From contig DXAO01000044.1 of the NCBI GenBank assembly GCA_019117005.1, positions 86,125-150,124 of the forward strand: 64,000 nucleotides of DNA. Reading direction: 5' to 3'. This DNA is from Candidatus Collinsella stercoripullorum. GTDB lineage: Bacteria > Actinomycetota > Coriobacteriia > Coriobacteriales > Coriobacteriaceae. How positions within the stretch are numbered: position 1 is the stretch's first letter; the number at the start of each line of letters is the position of its first letter. Of the stretch, positions 8,469-17,089 are shown in pieces. The position numbers were made by a program, and so were the translations under genes. The notes beneath the pieces are model-generated. The model worked only from the letters and a program-made list of their open reading frames with translations. It did not search any database and was not told where the DNA came from.

Positions 8469-9347
8469 TTACGCGGCGGACTCGCCGCACACCAGGCGGT
8501 CGAACGCGACGATGGTGACGGTGTCGCCGACCTCCTTGGAGACCTTCTCCGCGTACTGGCGGATGGTCATGTTGGAGTCCTTGATGAACTCCTGCTCGGT
8601 CAGGACGAAGCCCTTGAAGAACTTCTCCAGGCGGCCGTGGGCCATCTTCTCCTGGATGGCCTCGGGCTTGCCAGACTCCGCGGCCTGGGCCTTGTAGATC
8701 TCGATCTCATGGTCGATGGTGGCCTGCGGCACGTCCTCGCGCACGGCGCTGATCGGGGCGGTCGCGGCGACCTGCATGGCGACGTCGTGGGCGAAGGTCT
8801 TGAAGGCCTCGGACTCGGCGGTCTCGGGTTTCTCGAAGGCGAACTCGACGAGGACGCCGATCTTGCCGCCCATGTGGATGTAGCTGGAGACGGCGCCGGC
8901 GGCGGGCTTGCGCACCGCGAAGCGGGAGACCTTCATGTTCTCGCCGATGACGTGGATCATCTCGGTGAGGGCCTCCTGGACGGTCTCGCCGTCCATGTCG
9001 GCGGCGAGCAGCGCCTCGACGTCGGCCGGCTCGGTGTTGAGCGCGACCTCGGCGACCTTGGCGGCGAAGCCGGTGAACTTGGGGTTGGAGCCGACGAAGT
9101 CGGTCTCGCAGGCGACCTCGGCGAGCGCGCCGGAGCGGCCGTCGGCGGCGACGAAGGCGGCGACGGCGCCCTCGTTGGTGTCGCGGCCGGCCTTCTTGGC
9201 GGCGGCGGCGAGGCCGTTCTTGCGCAGGATGTCGACGGCGGCGTCCATGTCGCCCTCGGCCTCGACGAGGGCCTTCTTGCACTCCATCATCGGGGAGTCG
9301 GTCATCTCGCGGAGCTGCTTGACCATGGCGGCGGTGATCTGGGCCAT
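8469..9347 (-). CDS. tsf: Elongation factor Ts
   Basis: EF-Ts is the guanine-nucleotide exchange factor for EF-Tu. The 292-aa protein has the N-terminal UBA-like helix (MVKQLREMTDSPMMECKKAL), the TDFV motif within VACETDFVGSN that contacts EF-Tu, and two core subdomains. The C-terminal region is Ala-rich and typical. It lies 46 bp downstream of rpsB with AAAGGAA before the ATG and is followed by a strong terminator, so rpsB-tsf forms a two-gene operon. Confidence 0.97.
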   Translation of the reverse strand: MAQITAAMVKQLREMTDSPMMECKKALVEAEGDMDAAVDILRKNGLAAAAKKAGRDTNEGAVAAFVAADGRSGALAEVACETDFVGSNPKFTGFAAKVAEVALNTEPADVEALLAADMDGETVQEALTEMIHVIGENMKVSRFAVRKPAAGAVSSYIHMGGKIGVLVEFAFEKPETAESEAFKTFAHDVAMQVAATAPISAVREDVPQATIDHEIEIYKAQAAESGKPEAIQEKMAHGRLEKFFKGFVLTEQEFIKDSNMTIRQYAEKVSKEVGDTVTIVAFDRLVCGESAA

Positions 9348-9393
9348 TTGCGTTCCTTTCGCGATATCGGTGGATGGTGTCTGGGACCCGTCG

Positions 9394-10170
9394 CTACTCG
9401 GCGACGGCGGGAGCGGCGGCCTCGGCCGGCTGCTCCTCGGCGGCGGGCTCGGCGGTGCCGGCCATCTCGGCCTCGGAGATCTGCTCCTTGCCGGTGCCCG
9501 CGAGGCAGGCGTCGGCGAACAGCTCGCACATGAGGGAGACCGCGGAGATTGCGTCGTCGTTGCAGGGGATGCCGTACTCGACCTCGTCGGGGTCGGAGTT
9601 GGTGTCGATCAGGGCGACCACGGGGATGTGCAGGCGACGGGCCTCCTTGATGGCGTTCTCCTCGCGCTTGGTGTCGATGACGAAGAGGGCCGCGGGCAGG
9701 CTCTTCATGTCGCGGGCGCCGCCGAGGTTGGTCTGGAGCTTGGAGAGCTCCTTGCCGAGGACGGCCTGCTCCTTCTTGACGCGCAGCGCCATGGAGCCGT
9801 CGGCGACCATGCCCTCGAGCTCCTCCATGCGGTTGATGCGGGAGCGGATGGTCACGAAGTTGGTGAGCATGCCGCCGAGCCAGCGCTGGTTGATGTAGGG
9901 CATGCCGGCGCGCTCGGCAGCGGCCTTCACGGCCTCCTGGGCCTGCTTCTTGGTGCCGACGAACAGGACCTTGCCGCCGTGGGCGCAGGTGTTCTTGAGG
10001 AACGTGTAGGCGCGGTCGGCCTCGACGATGGTCTGCTTGAGGTCGAGGATGTAGATGCCGTTGCGCTCACCGAAGATGAACGGCTTCATCTTGGGGTTCC
10101 AGCGACGGGTCTGGTGGCCGAAATGGCAGCCGGCCTCGAGCAGGGTGCGGATGTTGATCTTGGTAGCCAT
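9394..10170 (-). CDS. rpsB: 30S ribosomal protein S2
   Basis: S2 is a late-assembling small-subunit protein. The 258-aa sequence begins MATKINIRTLLEAGCHFGHQ and contains the family signature HIPVVALIDTNSDPDEVEYG. An Ala/Glu-rich acidic tail of about 25 residues closes the protein. The ATG at 10170 has GGAGGT upstream; earlier in-frame codons fall in the leader and are rejected. A 136-nt leader with two hairpins separates it from a strong sigma-A-like promoter, which suggests feedback control as known for S2 in other bacteria. Confidence 0.97.
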   Translation of the reverse strand: MATKINIRTLLEAGCHFGHQTRRWNPKMKPFIFGERNGIYILDLKQTIVEADRAYTFLKNTCAHGGKVLFVGTKKQAQEAVKAAAERAGMPYINQRWLGGMLTNFVTIRSRINRMEELEGMVADGSMALRVKKEQAVLGKELSKLQTNLGGARDMKSLPAALFVIDTKREENAIKEARRLHIPVVALIDTNSDPDEVEYGIPCNDDAISAVSLMCELFADACLAGTGKEQISEAEMAGTAEPAAEEQPAEAAAPAVAE

Positions 10171-10220
10171 CGATACCTCCTGTGGTTCGCCTCCGCGCAG
10201 GCGTCCGACCTCCCGCGTCA

Positions 10221-10305
10221 CCCGGGCGCTTGCTACCGAAGCCCGGGCACCACGGCGCGAGAGTAGCCGCGCGTGTGTGATGGTTCGCTGCGCACCTCGC
10301 GCAGC
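10221..10305 (-). promoter_or_regulatory. Structured leader of rpsB (two hairpins)
   Basis: In the mRNA 5' region a hairpin with arms GCTGCGC/GCGCAGC (10287-10305) sits almost at the predicted start of transcription. A second with 7-bp arms CCCGGGC/GCCCGGG (10221-10247) lies closer to the gene. No T-run follows either, so transcription termination is unlikely; binding of S2 or control of translation is possible. I do not recognise an Rfam family. Confidence 0.4.
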
Positions 10306-10312
10306 CTGAAGC

Positions 10313-10341
10313 ATGATAGCAGGCTTTCCGTCCCGGGCCAA
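10313..10341 (-). promoter_or_regulatory. Sigma-A-type promoter of rpsB
   Basis: TTGGCC (10336-10341) and TATCAT (10313-10318) are separated by exactly 17 bp on the minus strand. The predicted start is near 10306, giving a 136-nt leader before rpsB. Confidence 0.65.
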
Positions 10342-10385
10342 CCCGTGCCCCGTGAAATGTGCAGCTTGTGCGCACGGCGGCGCGG

Positions 10386-11312
10386 CTAGCCGCGGGGATG
10401 GGAGCGGGCGACGGCGCCCTGGAGCCGCTCGGGGGTCAGGTGGGTGTACAGCTGCGTCGTGCCGAGGTCGGCGTGCCCCAGGAGCTCCTGCACGCTCCGC
10501 AGGTCCGCGCCGCCGGCGAGCAGGTCCGTGGCGAAGGTGTGGCGCATGGCGTGCGGGGTCGTGCCGGCGGGGAGCCCCGCGGCGGCGGCGAGCCGGCGGA
10601 ACCGGTCGCGCAGGGCGTCAGCGCCCATGGCGCGCCCCCTGCTCGACACGAACAGGGCGTCCCCCAGCTGGCCGGCGGTCCTCGACCGGGCGGCGAGCTT
10701 CGGGCGCGCGGTCGCGAGGTAGGCCCCGGCCGTGTCGAGCGCGCGGCGGTAGAGGGGCACGATGCGCTCCTTCGACCCCTTTCCGAACAGGCGGACGCAG
10801 CGGCCCCCCGCGTCCACCGACGCGGTCGTGAGCCCGGCGAGCTCGGAGATCCGCGCGCCCGAGGCGTAGAGCAGCTCGAGCATGGCGGCGTCGCGCAGGC
10901 CCTCGGGCTCGCCCCGGTCGGGCGCGGCCATCAGGGCGTCGACCTGCTCGGCGGTGAGGGCGCGCGGGAGCTGGCGCGGCAGCTTCGGGGAGGACAGGGC
11001 GCTCGCGGGGTCGGCTTCGACGAGCCCCTCGAGCGACATCCACCGGTACAGGGCGCGCACGGCGGAAAGATGCGCGGCGACCGTGCGCGGGGCGTAGCGC
11101 GCCCGGCGCAGCTCCGCCAGGTAGCGCCTGAGGTCGCGGACGCCCGCCCCCATGCCGTCGACGCCCGCGCGCCGGGTCCATCCCAGGTAGGCGTCGAGAT
11201 GGGACGCGTAGGCGCGCGACGTCTCGGGGGACAGCCCCTCGATGCGCGCGATATAGGCGAGAAAGCCCGCTATCGCGTCCTCGAGCCTCCCTGGCCCGGA
11301 GGGGGCGCTCAT
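10386..11312 (-). CDS. xerC: Tyrosine recombinase, XerC/XerD type
   Basis: This site-specific recombinase probably resolves chromosome dimers at dif. The 308-aa protein has an N-terminal SAM-like core-binding domain (about 8-95) and a catalytic domain with the full set of residues: R154 in SGARISEL, K178 in GKGSKER, H254 and R257 in HAMRH, H280 in LLGHADLG, and the nucleophile Y289 in QLYTH. Its ATG overlaps the trmFO stop as ATGA. Placement after dprA and trmFO matches the Gram-positive dprA-(topA)-trmFO-xerC order, so this is the housekeeping recombinase rather than a mobile-element integrase. XerC and XerD cannot be told apart from sequence alone. Confidence 0.92.
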   Translation of the reverse strand: MSAPSGPGRLEDAIAGFLAYIARIEGLSPETSRAYASHLDAYLGWTRRAGVDGMGAGVRDLRRYLAELRRARYAPRTVAAHLSAVRALYRWMSLEGLVEADPASALSSPKLPRQLPRALTAEQVDALMAAPDRGEPEGLRDAAMLELLYASGARISELAGLTTASVDAGGRCVRLFGKGSKERIVPLYRRALDTAGAYLATARPKLAARSRTAGQLGDALFVSSRGRAMGADALRDRFRRLAAAAGLPAGTTPHAMRHTFATDLLAGGADLRSVQELLGHADLGTTQLYTHLTPERLQGAVARSHPRG

Positions 11313-12649
11313 GCCCGCGCCGCCCCGCCGAACAGGTCGGGGCGCGTTGCGAGGTAGGCGTCGAGGTCGGCGAGCGCGCGCTCGGCGTAGGCGGCGTAGC
11401 GGTCGCGCTTGGAACGGCGGCGCCCGTCGGAAAGCGGCGGCACGAGCCCGAAGTTCGCGTGCATGGGCTGGTAGCCCTCGGTCGCGGGGTCGGTCGCGTA
11501 CGCGACGAGCGATCCGAGCGCCCCGGTGCGCGGAAGCGCGACGGGGTCCGCGCCGGCGAGGTCGGCGACGGTGTTCAGCGCGGCGAGCAGCCCCGAGGCG
11601 ATCGCCTCGGTGTAGCCCTCCGTGCCCGTGATCTGGCCGGCGAGGCGCACCCGGGTCCCGGGGACGCGGAAGGTGGCGTCGAGGACGCGAGGGCTGTCCA
11701 CGAAGGTGTTGCGGTGCATCACGCCGTAGCGGAAGAACTCGGCGTTCTCGAGCCCGGGGATCATGCGGAACACGCGCCGCTGCTCGGCGAAGGTGAGGTT
11801 GGTCTGGAAGCCCACGAGGTTGTAGGCGCTGCGCTCCGCGTTCTCGGCGCGCAGCTGGACGGCCGCCCAGGGCCTGCGCCCCGTGCGCGGGTCGGTGAGC
11901 CCCACGGGCTTCATCGCCCCGAAGCGGATGGCGTCGCGCCCCGTGCGCGCCACCTCCTCGGCGGGCTGGCAGGCCTGGAACAGGTCTCGCCGCTCGAAGT
12001 CGCGCAGCACGACGCGCTCGGCGCCGACGAGCGCGTCGATGAACGCCTCGTATTCGTCGCGGTCGAGGGGCGCGTTGAGGTAGTCGCCGCCGCCCGCCTC
12101 CCCGTAGCGCGACTGCGTGAACAGAACGTCCATGTCGAGGGTCGACGCGTCCACGATGGGCGCTGCGGCGTCGAAGAACGACAGGGCGTCGCCCCCCACG
12201 AGGGCGAGCAGGCGCTCGGAGAGGGCCGGCGAGCACAGGGGGCCCGCGGCGATCACGCAGGGGCCCTCGGGAACGTCGCGCACCTCCCCGCGGACGACCT
12301 CGATCGACGGGCGCGCGGCGACCTGCTCCTCCACGAGCCGGGAGAAGCGCGCGCGGTCGACCGCCAGCGCCCCGCCCGCCGGGACGGCGGCGGTGCGGGC
12401 GCAGGACACGAGCACCGACCCCATGCGGGAGAGCTCCTCCTTGAGAAGGCCGGCTGCGGAGTCGGGGCGGGTCGATTTGAAGGAGTTCGAGCACACGAGC
12501 TCGGCGAGCGATGCGGTGTGGTGCGCGGGGGACGCGGTCTGCGGCCGCATCTCGTGCAGGGTGACCGGGATCCCCCGGTCGGCGAGCTGGCAGGCGCATT
12601 CGCATCCGGCGAGCCCTCCGCCCACCACCGTCACGCGCATGTCTTCCAT
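11309..12649 (-). CDS. trmFO: Methylenetetrahydrofolate-tRNA-(uracil-54-C5)-methyltransferase (TrmFO)
   Basis: TrmFO is a flavoprotein that makes ribothymidine 54 in tRNA using methylene-THF and NAD(P)H. The 446-aa sequence shows the FAD-binding VVGGGLAGCECA, the HEMRPQ segment, the catalytic-cysteine-bearing LVCSNSFKS, and QITGTEGYTEAIASGLLAAL near the C-terminus. The ATG at 12649 follows AAGGGG. It lies 21 bp after dprA and overlaps xer by 4 bp. topA, which sits between dprA and trmFO in many Firmicutes, is absent here. Confidence 0.96.
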   Translation of the reverse strand: MEDMRVTVVGGGLAGCECACQLADRGIPVTLHEMRPQTASPAHHTASLAELVCSNSFKSTRPDSAAGLLKEELSRMGSVLVSCARTAAVPAGGALAVDRARFSRLVEEQVAARPSIEVVRGEVRDVPEGPCVIAAGPLCSPALSERLLALVGGDALSFFDAAAPIVDASTLDMDVLFTQSRYGEAGGGDYLNAPLDRDEYEAFIDALVGAERVVLRDFERRDLFQACQPAEEVARTGRDAIRFGAMKPVGLTDPRTGRRPWAAVQLRAENAERSAYNLVGFQTNLTFAEQRRVFRMIPGLENAEFFRYGVMHRNTFVDSPRVLDATFRVPGTRVRLAGQITGTEGYTEAIASGLLAALNTVADLAGADPVALPRTGALGSLVAYATDPATEGYQPMHANFGLVPPLSDGRRRSKRDRYAAYAERALADLDAYLATRPDLFGGAARA

Positions 12650-12670
12650 AGGGCCCCTTTCCGTTCGGTC

Positions 12671-13597
12671 TCATCCTCCCCTATTGTGCACGATGGCGCT
12701 CCGCGCGCGGAGCGCGTTCGCACTCGGCGCGAACCTTCCATCCGCGAGCCGCTCGACGAGCCCGTCGGCGGCAAGGCCGCTCAGGTACGCCAGGCATTCC
12801 GTCGCCCGCATGCCGAGAGACGCAGCCAGGTCGTCGGGGCGCATGGGGTCGGCGACGAGCGCGCCCATGACGCGCGCCTCGAGTCCGTCCGGCTCGGGGG
12901 CGGCCGGGGGCACGCGGCAGTAGCGCAGGACGCCGAATATCCGCGAGACCGCGACCTCGATGGACTCCTCGTCGACCAGCGGGCACGCCCCCACCGTGAT
13001 GAGGTAGTTCGTGCCCCGGGACTGCGGTGACAGGATGGAGCCGGGGACCGCGAGCACCTCCCTGCCGATTTCCATGGCGGCCTCCGCGGTGGAGAAGGTC
13101 CCCGACGGCATGCCGGCCTCCGTCACGAACAGCGCCCGCGCGAGCGCCGCGATGACGCGGTTGCGCCGCGGGAAGGCGTAGCGGCGGGGCTGGGCGCCCC
13201 AGGGCGACAGGGAGACGACCGCGCCGCCCGAGGTCAGGGTGCGCTCGATGAGGCGCGCCGAGGACCGGGGGTAGACGACGTCCGCCCCGCATCCCATGAC
13301 CGCTATATGGACGCCCCCCTCGTCGAGCGCGGCCTCCCCTCCCGCTCGGTCGCATCCGCGCGCCCCGCCCGACACGACCGCGATCCCCGACTGGGCGGCG
13401 ACGGTCGCCACGGTCCGCGCGACGGCGAGCCCGTAGGGGGTCGCCCGCCGCGACCCCACGACCGCGACGGAGGGCGCGCTGAGGACCCGAGGGTCGCCGA
13501 GGACGTACAGGGTCCTCGGAGGACCGGGGAGGTCGCGGAGCTGGGGCGGGTAGAGCTCGTCGGCGATCCCGATCTCCCAGCGCCGCTCACCGCTCAT
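12671..13597 (-). CDS. dprA: DNA-processing protein DprA
   Basis: DprA binds incoming single-stranded DNA and loads RecA during natural transformation; it is also widespread in bacteria not known to be competent. The 308-aa protein has a Rossmann-type core with VAVVGSRRATPYG and VVSGGARGCDRAG (phosphate-binding signature), then MPSGTFSTAEAAMEIGREV and RGTNYLI. Residues about 235-300 form the C-terminal winged-helix domain (DLAASLGMRATECLAYLSGL). It overlaps comM by 11 bp. The pairing with comM makes a DNA-uptake role plausible, although no ComE or pilus genes are in the window. Confidence 0.94.
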   Translation of the reverse strand: MSGERRWEIGIADELYPPQLRDLPGPPRTLYVLGDPRVLSAPSVAVVGSRRATPYGLAVARTVATVAAQSGIAVVSGGARGCDRAGGEAALDEGGVHIAVMGCGADVVYPRSSARLIERTLTSGGAVVSLSPWGAQPRRYAFPRRNRVIAALARALFVTEAGMPSGTFSTAEAAMEIGREVLAVPGSILSPQSRGTNYLITVGACPLVDEESIEVAVSRIFGVLRYCRVPPAAPEPDGLEARVMGALVADPMRPDDLAASLGMRATECLAYLSGLAADGLVERLADGRFAPSANALRARSAIVHNRGG

Positions 13598-15107
13598 CTG
13601 CGGTCCTCCCCCTGAACATCGAGGCCTCGAGCACGTGCTCCCTGCGCACGCGCTCCGATTCGGCCATATCCGCGACGGTGCGCGCGATGCGGCAGACGCG
13701 CACGATGCCGCGCGCGGTCAGCTTGCCGGTCCTCGCGATGCGCACGAGGGTCTGCCCCGCCCCCTCGTCGAGCCCGAACGCGGCGACGGCGCCCTCGATG
13801 CCCTCCGCGGACCCCTCGGCCGCGGGGCGGCTCCGGTGCGTGCGCCATGCGGTGAACGCCCGTCCCCGCTCCACCTGCGCCCGAAGGTCGGCCGAGCGGG
13901 CGCCCTGCGCCCCGCGCACGATCAGCTCCGGGTCCGGGCGCGCGACGTCGATGCACAGGTCTATGCGGTCGGCGAGGGGCCCGGAGAGCTTCGCGCGGTA
14001 GCGCTCGACGGCCGCCGGCGGGCAGGTGCACGCGACCTCGCGGTCGCCGAGGTGGCCGCAGGGACAGGGGTTGCTTGCCGCGAGCAGCTGGAAGCGCGCC
14101 GGGAAGGTGTAGGCGCCCTCAGCGCGCACGATCCTGATCCGGCCCGACTCCATGGGCTGGCGCAGCGTCTGAAGGACGCTCGAGGGGAACTCGGCGAGCT
14201 CGTCCAGGTACAGGACGCCCCCGTGCGCGAGGCTGATCTCCCCCGGGGCGACGGGTCGCCCGCCGCCCGCGAGGCCCGCCGCCGAGATGCTGTGATGCGG
14301 GCTGCGGAAGGGCCGGCGGCCCGCGAGCAGTCCCTCGAGCGGCTCACCGCGGACGGAGTGGATGCAGAGCGCCTCCTGCCGCTCGCGCTCGTCGATGGTC
14401 GGCAGGATCGAGGTCATGCGCTCGGCGAGCATGCTCTTGCCCGCCCCCGGGGACCCGACCATGAGCAGGCCGAGACCGCCCGCCGCGGCGATCGCCAGGC
14501 CGCGCTTGGCCACCTCCTGGCCGATGACGTCGGCGTAATCCGGCTCGGCGCCGCGCGCGGCGCATGCGGTGGCCGCCCGCGGCGCCCCGAGCGCGCGGGG
14601 CACCCCGAGCCTGAGCGCGCCGATATGGGCGATCGTGCCGCAGGCCACGCCGTCGAGGGGCACGTGGGCATCGGAGGGGGCGGTGGCGAGCGTGAGTGCG
14701 CGGTCGCGCGCGAGCAGCTGGTAGGCGACCTCGCCGCGGACCGGGCAGACCGACCCGTCGAGTCCGAGCTCGCCCACGATGAGGCAGCCGTCGAGCCCGT
14801 CAGCGGGTATCTGGTGCGACGCGGCGAGGATGGCGACGGCGATGGGGAGGTCGAACCCCGACCCGGATTTGCGCATGTCCCCGGGGGCGAGGTTGACGGT
14901 GATGCTCGCGCGCGGGATCTCGTAGCCCGCGGAGCGCAGCGCGCACCTGATGCGCCCCCGCGCCTCGAGCACGCCGGAGTCGGCCATGCCGACCAGGGCG
15001 ATCCCGGGGATGCCGCCGGACATGGAGACTTCCACGGTGACCGGGGCCGCCTCCACCCCGCGGATGAAGGCGGTGCGCACGGCGAAGACCCGCCCGTCCG
15101 CGCTCAC
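13587..15107 (-). CDS. comM: YifB/ComM-family Mg-chelatase-like AAA+ ATPase
   Basis: ComM is a helicase that promotes branch migration during natural transformation in Vibrio; the family is much broader. The 506-aa protein has an N-terminal Lon-like ChlI domain (SMSGGIPGIALVGMADS to about 165) and an AAA+ module with Walker A GSPGAGKSMLAER, the SPHHSIS segment, and Walker B-type GGVLYLDELAEF. A zinc-binding CPCG/CTCPP pair precedes the C-terminal lid domain. GTG at 15107 is the start and overlaps the yraN stop as GTGA; the 3' end overlaps dprA. Confidence 0.93.
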   Translation of the reverse strand: MSADGRVFAVRTAFIRGVEAAPVTVEVSMSGGIPGIALVGMADSGVLEARGRIRCALRSAGYEIPRASITVNLAPGDMRKSGSGFDLPIAVAILAASHQIPADGLDGCLIVGELGLDGSVCPVRGEVAYQLLARDRALTLATAPSDAHVPLDGVACGTIAHIGALRLGVPRALGAPRAATACAARGAEPDYADVIGQEVAKRGLAIAAAGGLGLLMVGSPGAGKSMLAERMTSILPTIDERERQEALCIHSVRGEPLEGLLAGRRPFRSPHHSISAAGLAGGGRPVAPGEISLAHGGVLYLDELAEFPSSVLQTLRQPMESGRIRIVRAEGAYTFPARFQLLAASNPCPCGHLGDREVACTCPPAAVERYRAKLSGPLADRIDLCIDVARPDPELIVRGAQGARSADLRAQVERGRAFTAWRTHRSRPAAEGSAEGIEGAVAAFGLDEGAGQTLVRIARTGKLTARGIVRVCRIARTVADMAESERVRREHVLEASMFRGRTADER

Positions 15108-15571
15108 CGGGGACCGTCCCAGGTGAAGGCGCCCACCAGATGCTCGATGCGGGCGGCGCACCCGCAGACCACCTGAACCGCGACCACATCGAAGCGCACG
15201 GAGCGCGCGGGGTAGCGCTCCATGATGTAGCGGGCGGCGATGCGCGCGTAGCGGCGCTGCTTGCGCTCGTCGACGGCCGTCTCGGGGTAGACGGGGGCGT
15301 CGCCGCCCCGCTGCCGTCTGGTCTTGACCTCGACCAGGACCACTTCGTCGGTGCCGGGGTCGAGCACCACGAGGTCCGCCTCCCCCTCCGGGCTTCGGTA
15401 CCCGCGCTCCCGCAGCTCGTACCCGCTCTGCTCGAGGTACCCCCAGGCGATCAGCTCGCCGACGCGCCCGAGCTCGGACGGCGAGAGCCCCCACAGCTCC
15501 TCCGGGTCGTCCGCGCACGTCTCGAGCAGCCTCAGGTCGTCTTCCAACCGCTTGCGCTTCCTCTTGCCCAT
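15104..15571 (-). CDS. yraN: YraN/UPF0102 family endonuclease-fold protein
   Basis: This is a small PD-(D/E)xK nuclease-fold protein of unknown exact role, often found near rnhB and comM. In 155 aa the nuclease core reads GELIAWGYLEQ, then GEADLVVLD and VLVEVKTRR, supplying the Glu, Asp and E-x-K residues. The N-terminal 30 residues are an extra basic then acidic extension (MGKRKRKRLEDDL). A GGGGAG ribosome site precedes the ATG. Overlap with comM suggests a shared function in DNA processing; that is inference. Confidence 0.88.
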   Translation of the reverse strand: MGKRKRKRLEDDLRLLETCADDPEELWGLSPSELGRVGELIAWGYLEQSGYELRERGYRSPEGEADLVVLDPGTDEVVLVEVKTRRQRGGDAPVYPETAVDERKQRRYARIAARYIMERYPARSVRFDVVAVQVVCGCAARIEHLVGAFTWDGPR

Positions 15572-15636
15572 GGCACTCCCCTCATCCGGTCCGTTGGATG
15601 GGATGAGTGTCCGGCGGGCGCTCGGACGCGGATCCG

Positions 15637-15690
15637 GCGATTCCGAACCGCGGGCGGCGCCGCATACGCGCGGCGCCCGAACGGAATCCG
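15637..15690 (-). repeat. Imperfect inverted repeat in the yraN-rnhB gap
   Basis: The 179-bp gap between rnhB and yraN holds an imperfect GC-rich hairpin centred on ATAC at 15664-15667. It has GGGCGGCGCCGC and GCGCGGCGCCC arms, flanked by ATTCCG and CGGAAT. No T-run follows. I see no credible gene in this gap. Confidence 0.35.
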
Positions 15691-15750
15691 AACGGGCGGG
15701 TACCGCGGGCCGATGCGGCGGCGCGGTATGCGCCGGGGCCTCCCGCCTAT

Positions 15751-16539
15751 TCAGAACAGACGGGCGGTCTCCAGGAAGTTTCCGCAGAAGCTCACGCGAT
15801 GGACGGGGGTGAGGCCGCGCTCGCGGATGGCCTGGATGTGCTCGGGCGACGCGTATCCCTTCGAGCGCGCGAGATGGTACCCGGGGTACTCGGCGTCGAG
15901 CTCGACCATGAGCTCGTCACGGGTCACCTTCGCCACGATGGAGGCGGCGGCGATGCAGGCGACCGTCGCGTCGCCGTGCACGACGTCGCGCTCGTTGGGA
16001 ACGGCGCCCAAGGGGTTGCCGTCCATGAGGACGCAGTCGGGGGCGAGGCCCGTGTCGGCGACGGCCCCCGCCACGGCCTCGCGCAGGGAGCGCGCCATGC
16101 CGATCGCGTCGATGCGCTCGGGCGGGATGTGGCAGATGCCGATGGCGCGCGCGGTCTCGGCTATGCGGACCGCGAGCATCTCGCGGCGCGCCGGGGACAG
16201 CTGCTTGGAGTCGTTCACGCCCCAGATGCGCGGTTCGTTGGGAAGGCAGACGGCGCATACGGTGAGCGGCCCCGCGACCGAGCCGCGACCCACCTCGTCG
16301 ACGCCCACGACGACGCCCGCTCCCCCGAGCTCGCGCATGCGGGCGTACATGCCCTCGACGCGCTCGCGCTCGGCGCGCTCGCGGTCCAGGCGCCGCCGTG
16401 CGCGCTCGCAGGCCTTGCGCACTTGCACGCGCGGGTCGTCCCGGTAGCGCTCGAGCAGCCCCTCGATCTGGTCGGGCGGGGCGCTCGCCAGCTCGGCGGC
16501 GACCTGCGAGGCGGGGTGCGAGCTCGTCATGTTTGCCAT
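15751..16539 (-). CDS. rnhB: Ribonuclease HII
   Basis: RNase HII removes RNA primers and single ribonucleotides from DNA. The 262-aa protein carries GVDEVGRGSVAGPLTV (the first catalytic Asp-Glu pair), ASIVAKVTRDELM, and the C-terminal YGYAS-like HLARSKGYASPEH. An N-terminal extension of about 80 residues precedes the catalytic core, including a highly charged helical segment (RERAERERVEGM), longer than minimal homologues. I prefer the ATG at 16539 because GGGGGA sits upstream; an ATG four codons earlier and one three codons later are alternatives. A terminator separates it from rplS. Confidence 0.94.
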   Translation of the reverse strand: MANMTSSHPASQVAAELASAPPDQIEGLLERYRDDPRVQVRKACERARRRLDRERAERERVEGMYARMRELGGAGVVVGVDEVGRGSVAGPLTVCAVCLPNEPRIWGVNDSKQLSPARREMLAVRIAETARAIGICHIPPERIDAIGMARSLREAVAGAVADTGLAPDCVLMDGNPLGAVPNERDVVHGDATVACIAAASIVAKVTRDELMVELDAEYPGYHLARSKGYASPEHIQAIRERGLTPVHRVSFCGNFLETARLF

Positions 16540-16563
16540 TCGGTCCCCCATCGACTCGATATG

Positions 16564-16591
16564 AAAACGGGCCGCCCGCGAGGGACGGCCC
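16564..16591 (-). terminator. Terminator after rplS
   Basis: On the minus strand GGGACGGCCC-loop-GGGCCGCCC hairpin arms (one bulged A in the alignment) are followed by GTTTTC. It lies 33 bp past the rplS stop and just before rnhB, so rplS is probably monocistronic. Confidence 0.7.
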
Positions 16592-16623
16592 GGTATCCGG
16601 ACGGATGTGCGCGGGAAAGCGGG

Positions 16624-16965
16624 TTAGCGCTTCTCCGGGATGCGGGCGGCCTTGCCGACCTTGTCGCGCAGGTAGTAGAGCTTCGCGCGGCGGACGCGGC
16701 CGTGGCGCACGACCTCGAGCTTGGCGATCTTGGGGCTGTGCAGCGGGAAGGTGCGCTCCACGCCGATGCCGAAGGAGATCTTGCGGACGGTGAAGGTCTC
16801 ACGGGAGGAGCCGCCGCTCATGCGGATGACATCGCCCTGGAAGACCTGGATGCGCTCGCGGTCACCCTCCTTGATGCGGTAGTGGACCTTGACGTTGTCG
16901 CCGATGCGGACCTGCGGGATGTCCTCGCGGATGTCCTGGCGCTCGATTGCGCGGATGTAATCCAT
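16624..16965 (-). CDS. rplS: 50S ribosomal protein L19
   Basis: L19 sits at the 30S-50S interface. The 113-aa protein includes [19 protein letters not shown] and the signature [17 protein letters not shown], ending [20 protein letters not shown]. The ATG at 16965 has GAGG 8 bases upstream. In most bacteria rplS follows trmD directly; here it is separated from trmD by lepB and a glyQ-glyS-ppsR-ppdK block, and it has its own strong promoter and terminator. Confidence 0.97.
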   Translation of the reverse strand: MDYIRAIERQDIREDIPQVRIGDNVKVHYRIKEGDRERIQVFQGDVIRMSGGSSRETFTVRKISFGIGVERTFPLHSPKIAKLEVVRHGRVRRAKLYYLRDKVGKAARIPEKR

Positions 16966-17033
16966 CTTCAAATCCTCACTCTTGCCAGAGGTGCCGCACG
17001 GAGGCCGGCACATGGGTTGAACAAACGTGCATT

Positions 17034-17061
17034 ATTATACGCATGGCGCAGGTCCGCGCAA
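17034..17061 (-). promoter_or_regulatory. Strong sigma-A-type promoter of rplS
   Basis: TTGCGC (17056-17061) and a perfect TATAAT (17034-17039), 16 bp apart on the minus strand, lie about 70 bases before the rplS ATG. This is the best -10 in this part of the window. Confidence 0.8.
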
Positions 17062-17089
17062 GGTCGAAAATCGCGCATTTCCTGTGATT

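Noticed and set aside
10386..11312. Integrase of a mobile element
   Set aside because: The recombinase sits in the housekeeping dprA-trmFO-xer order, overlaps trmFO by 4 bp, and has no att-like repeats or cargo genes beside it.
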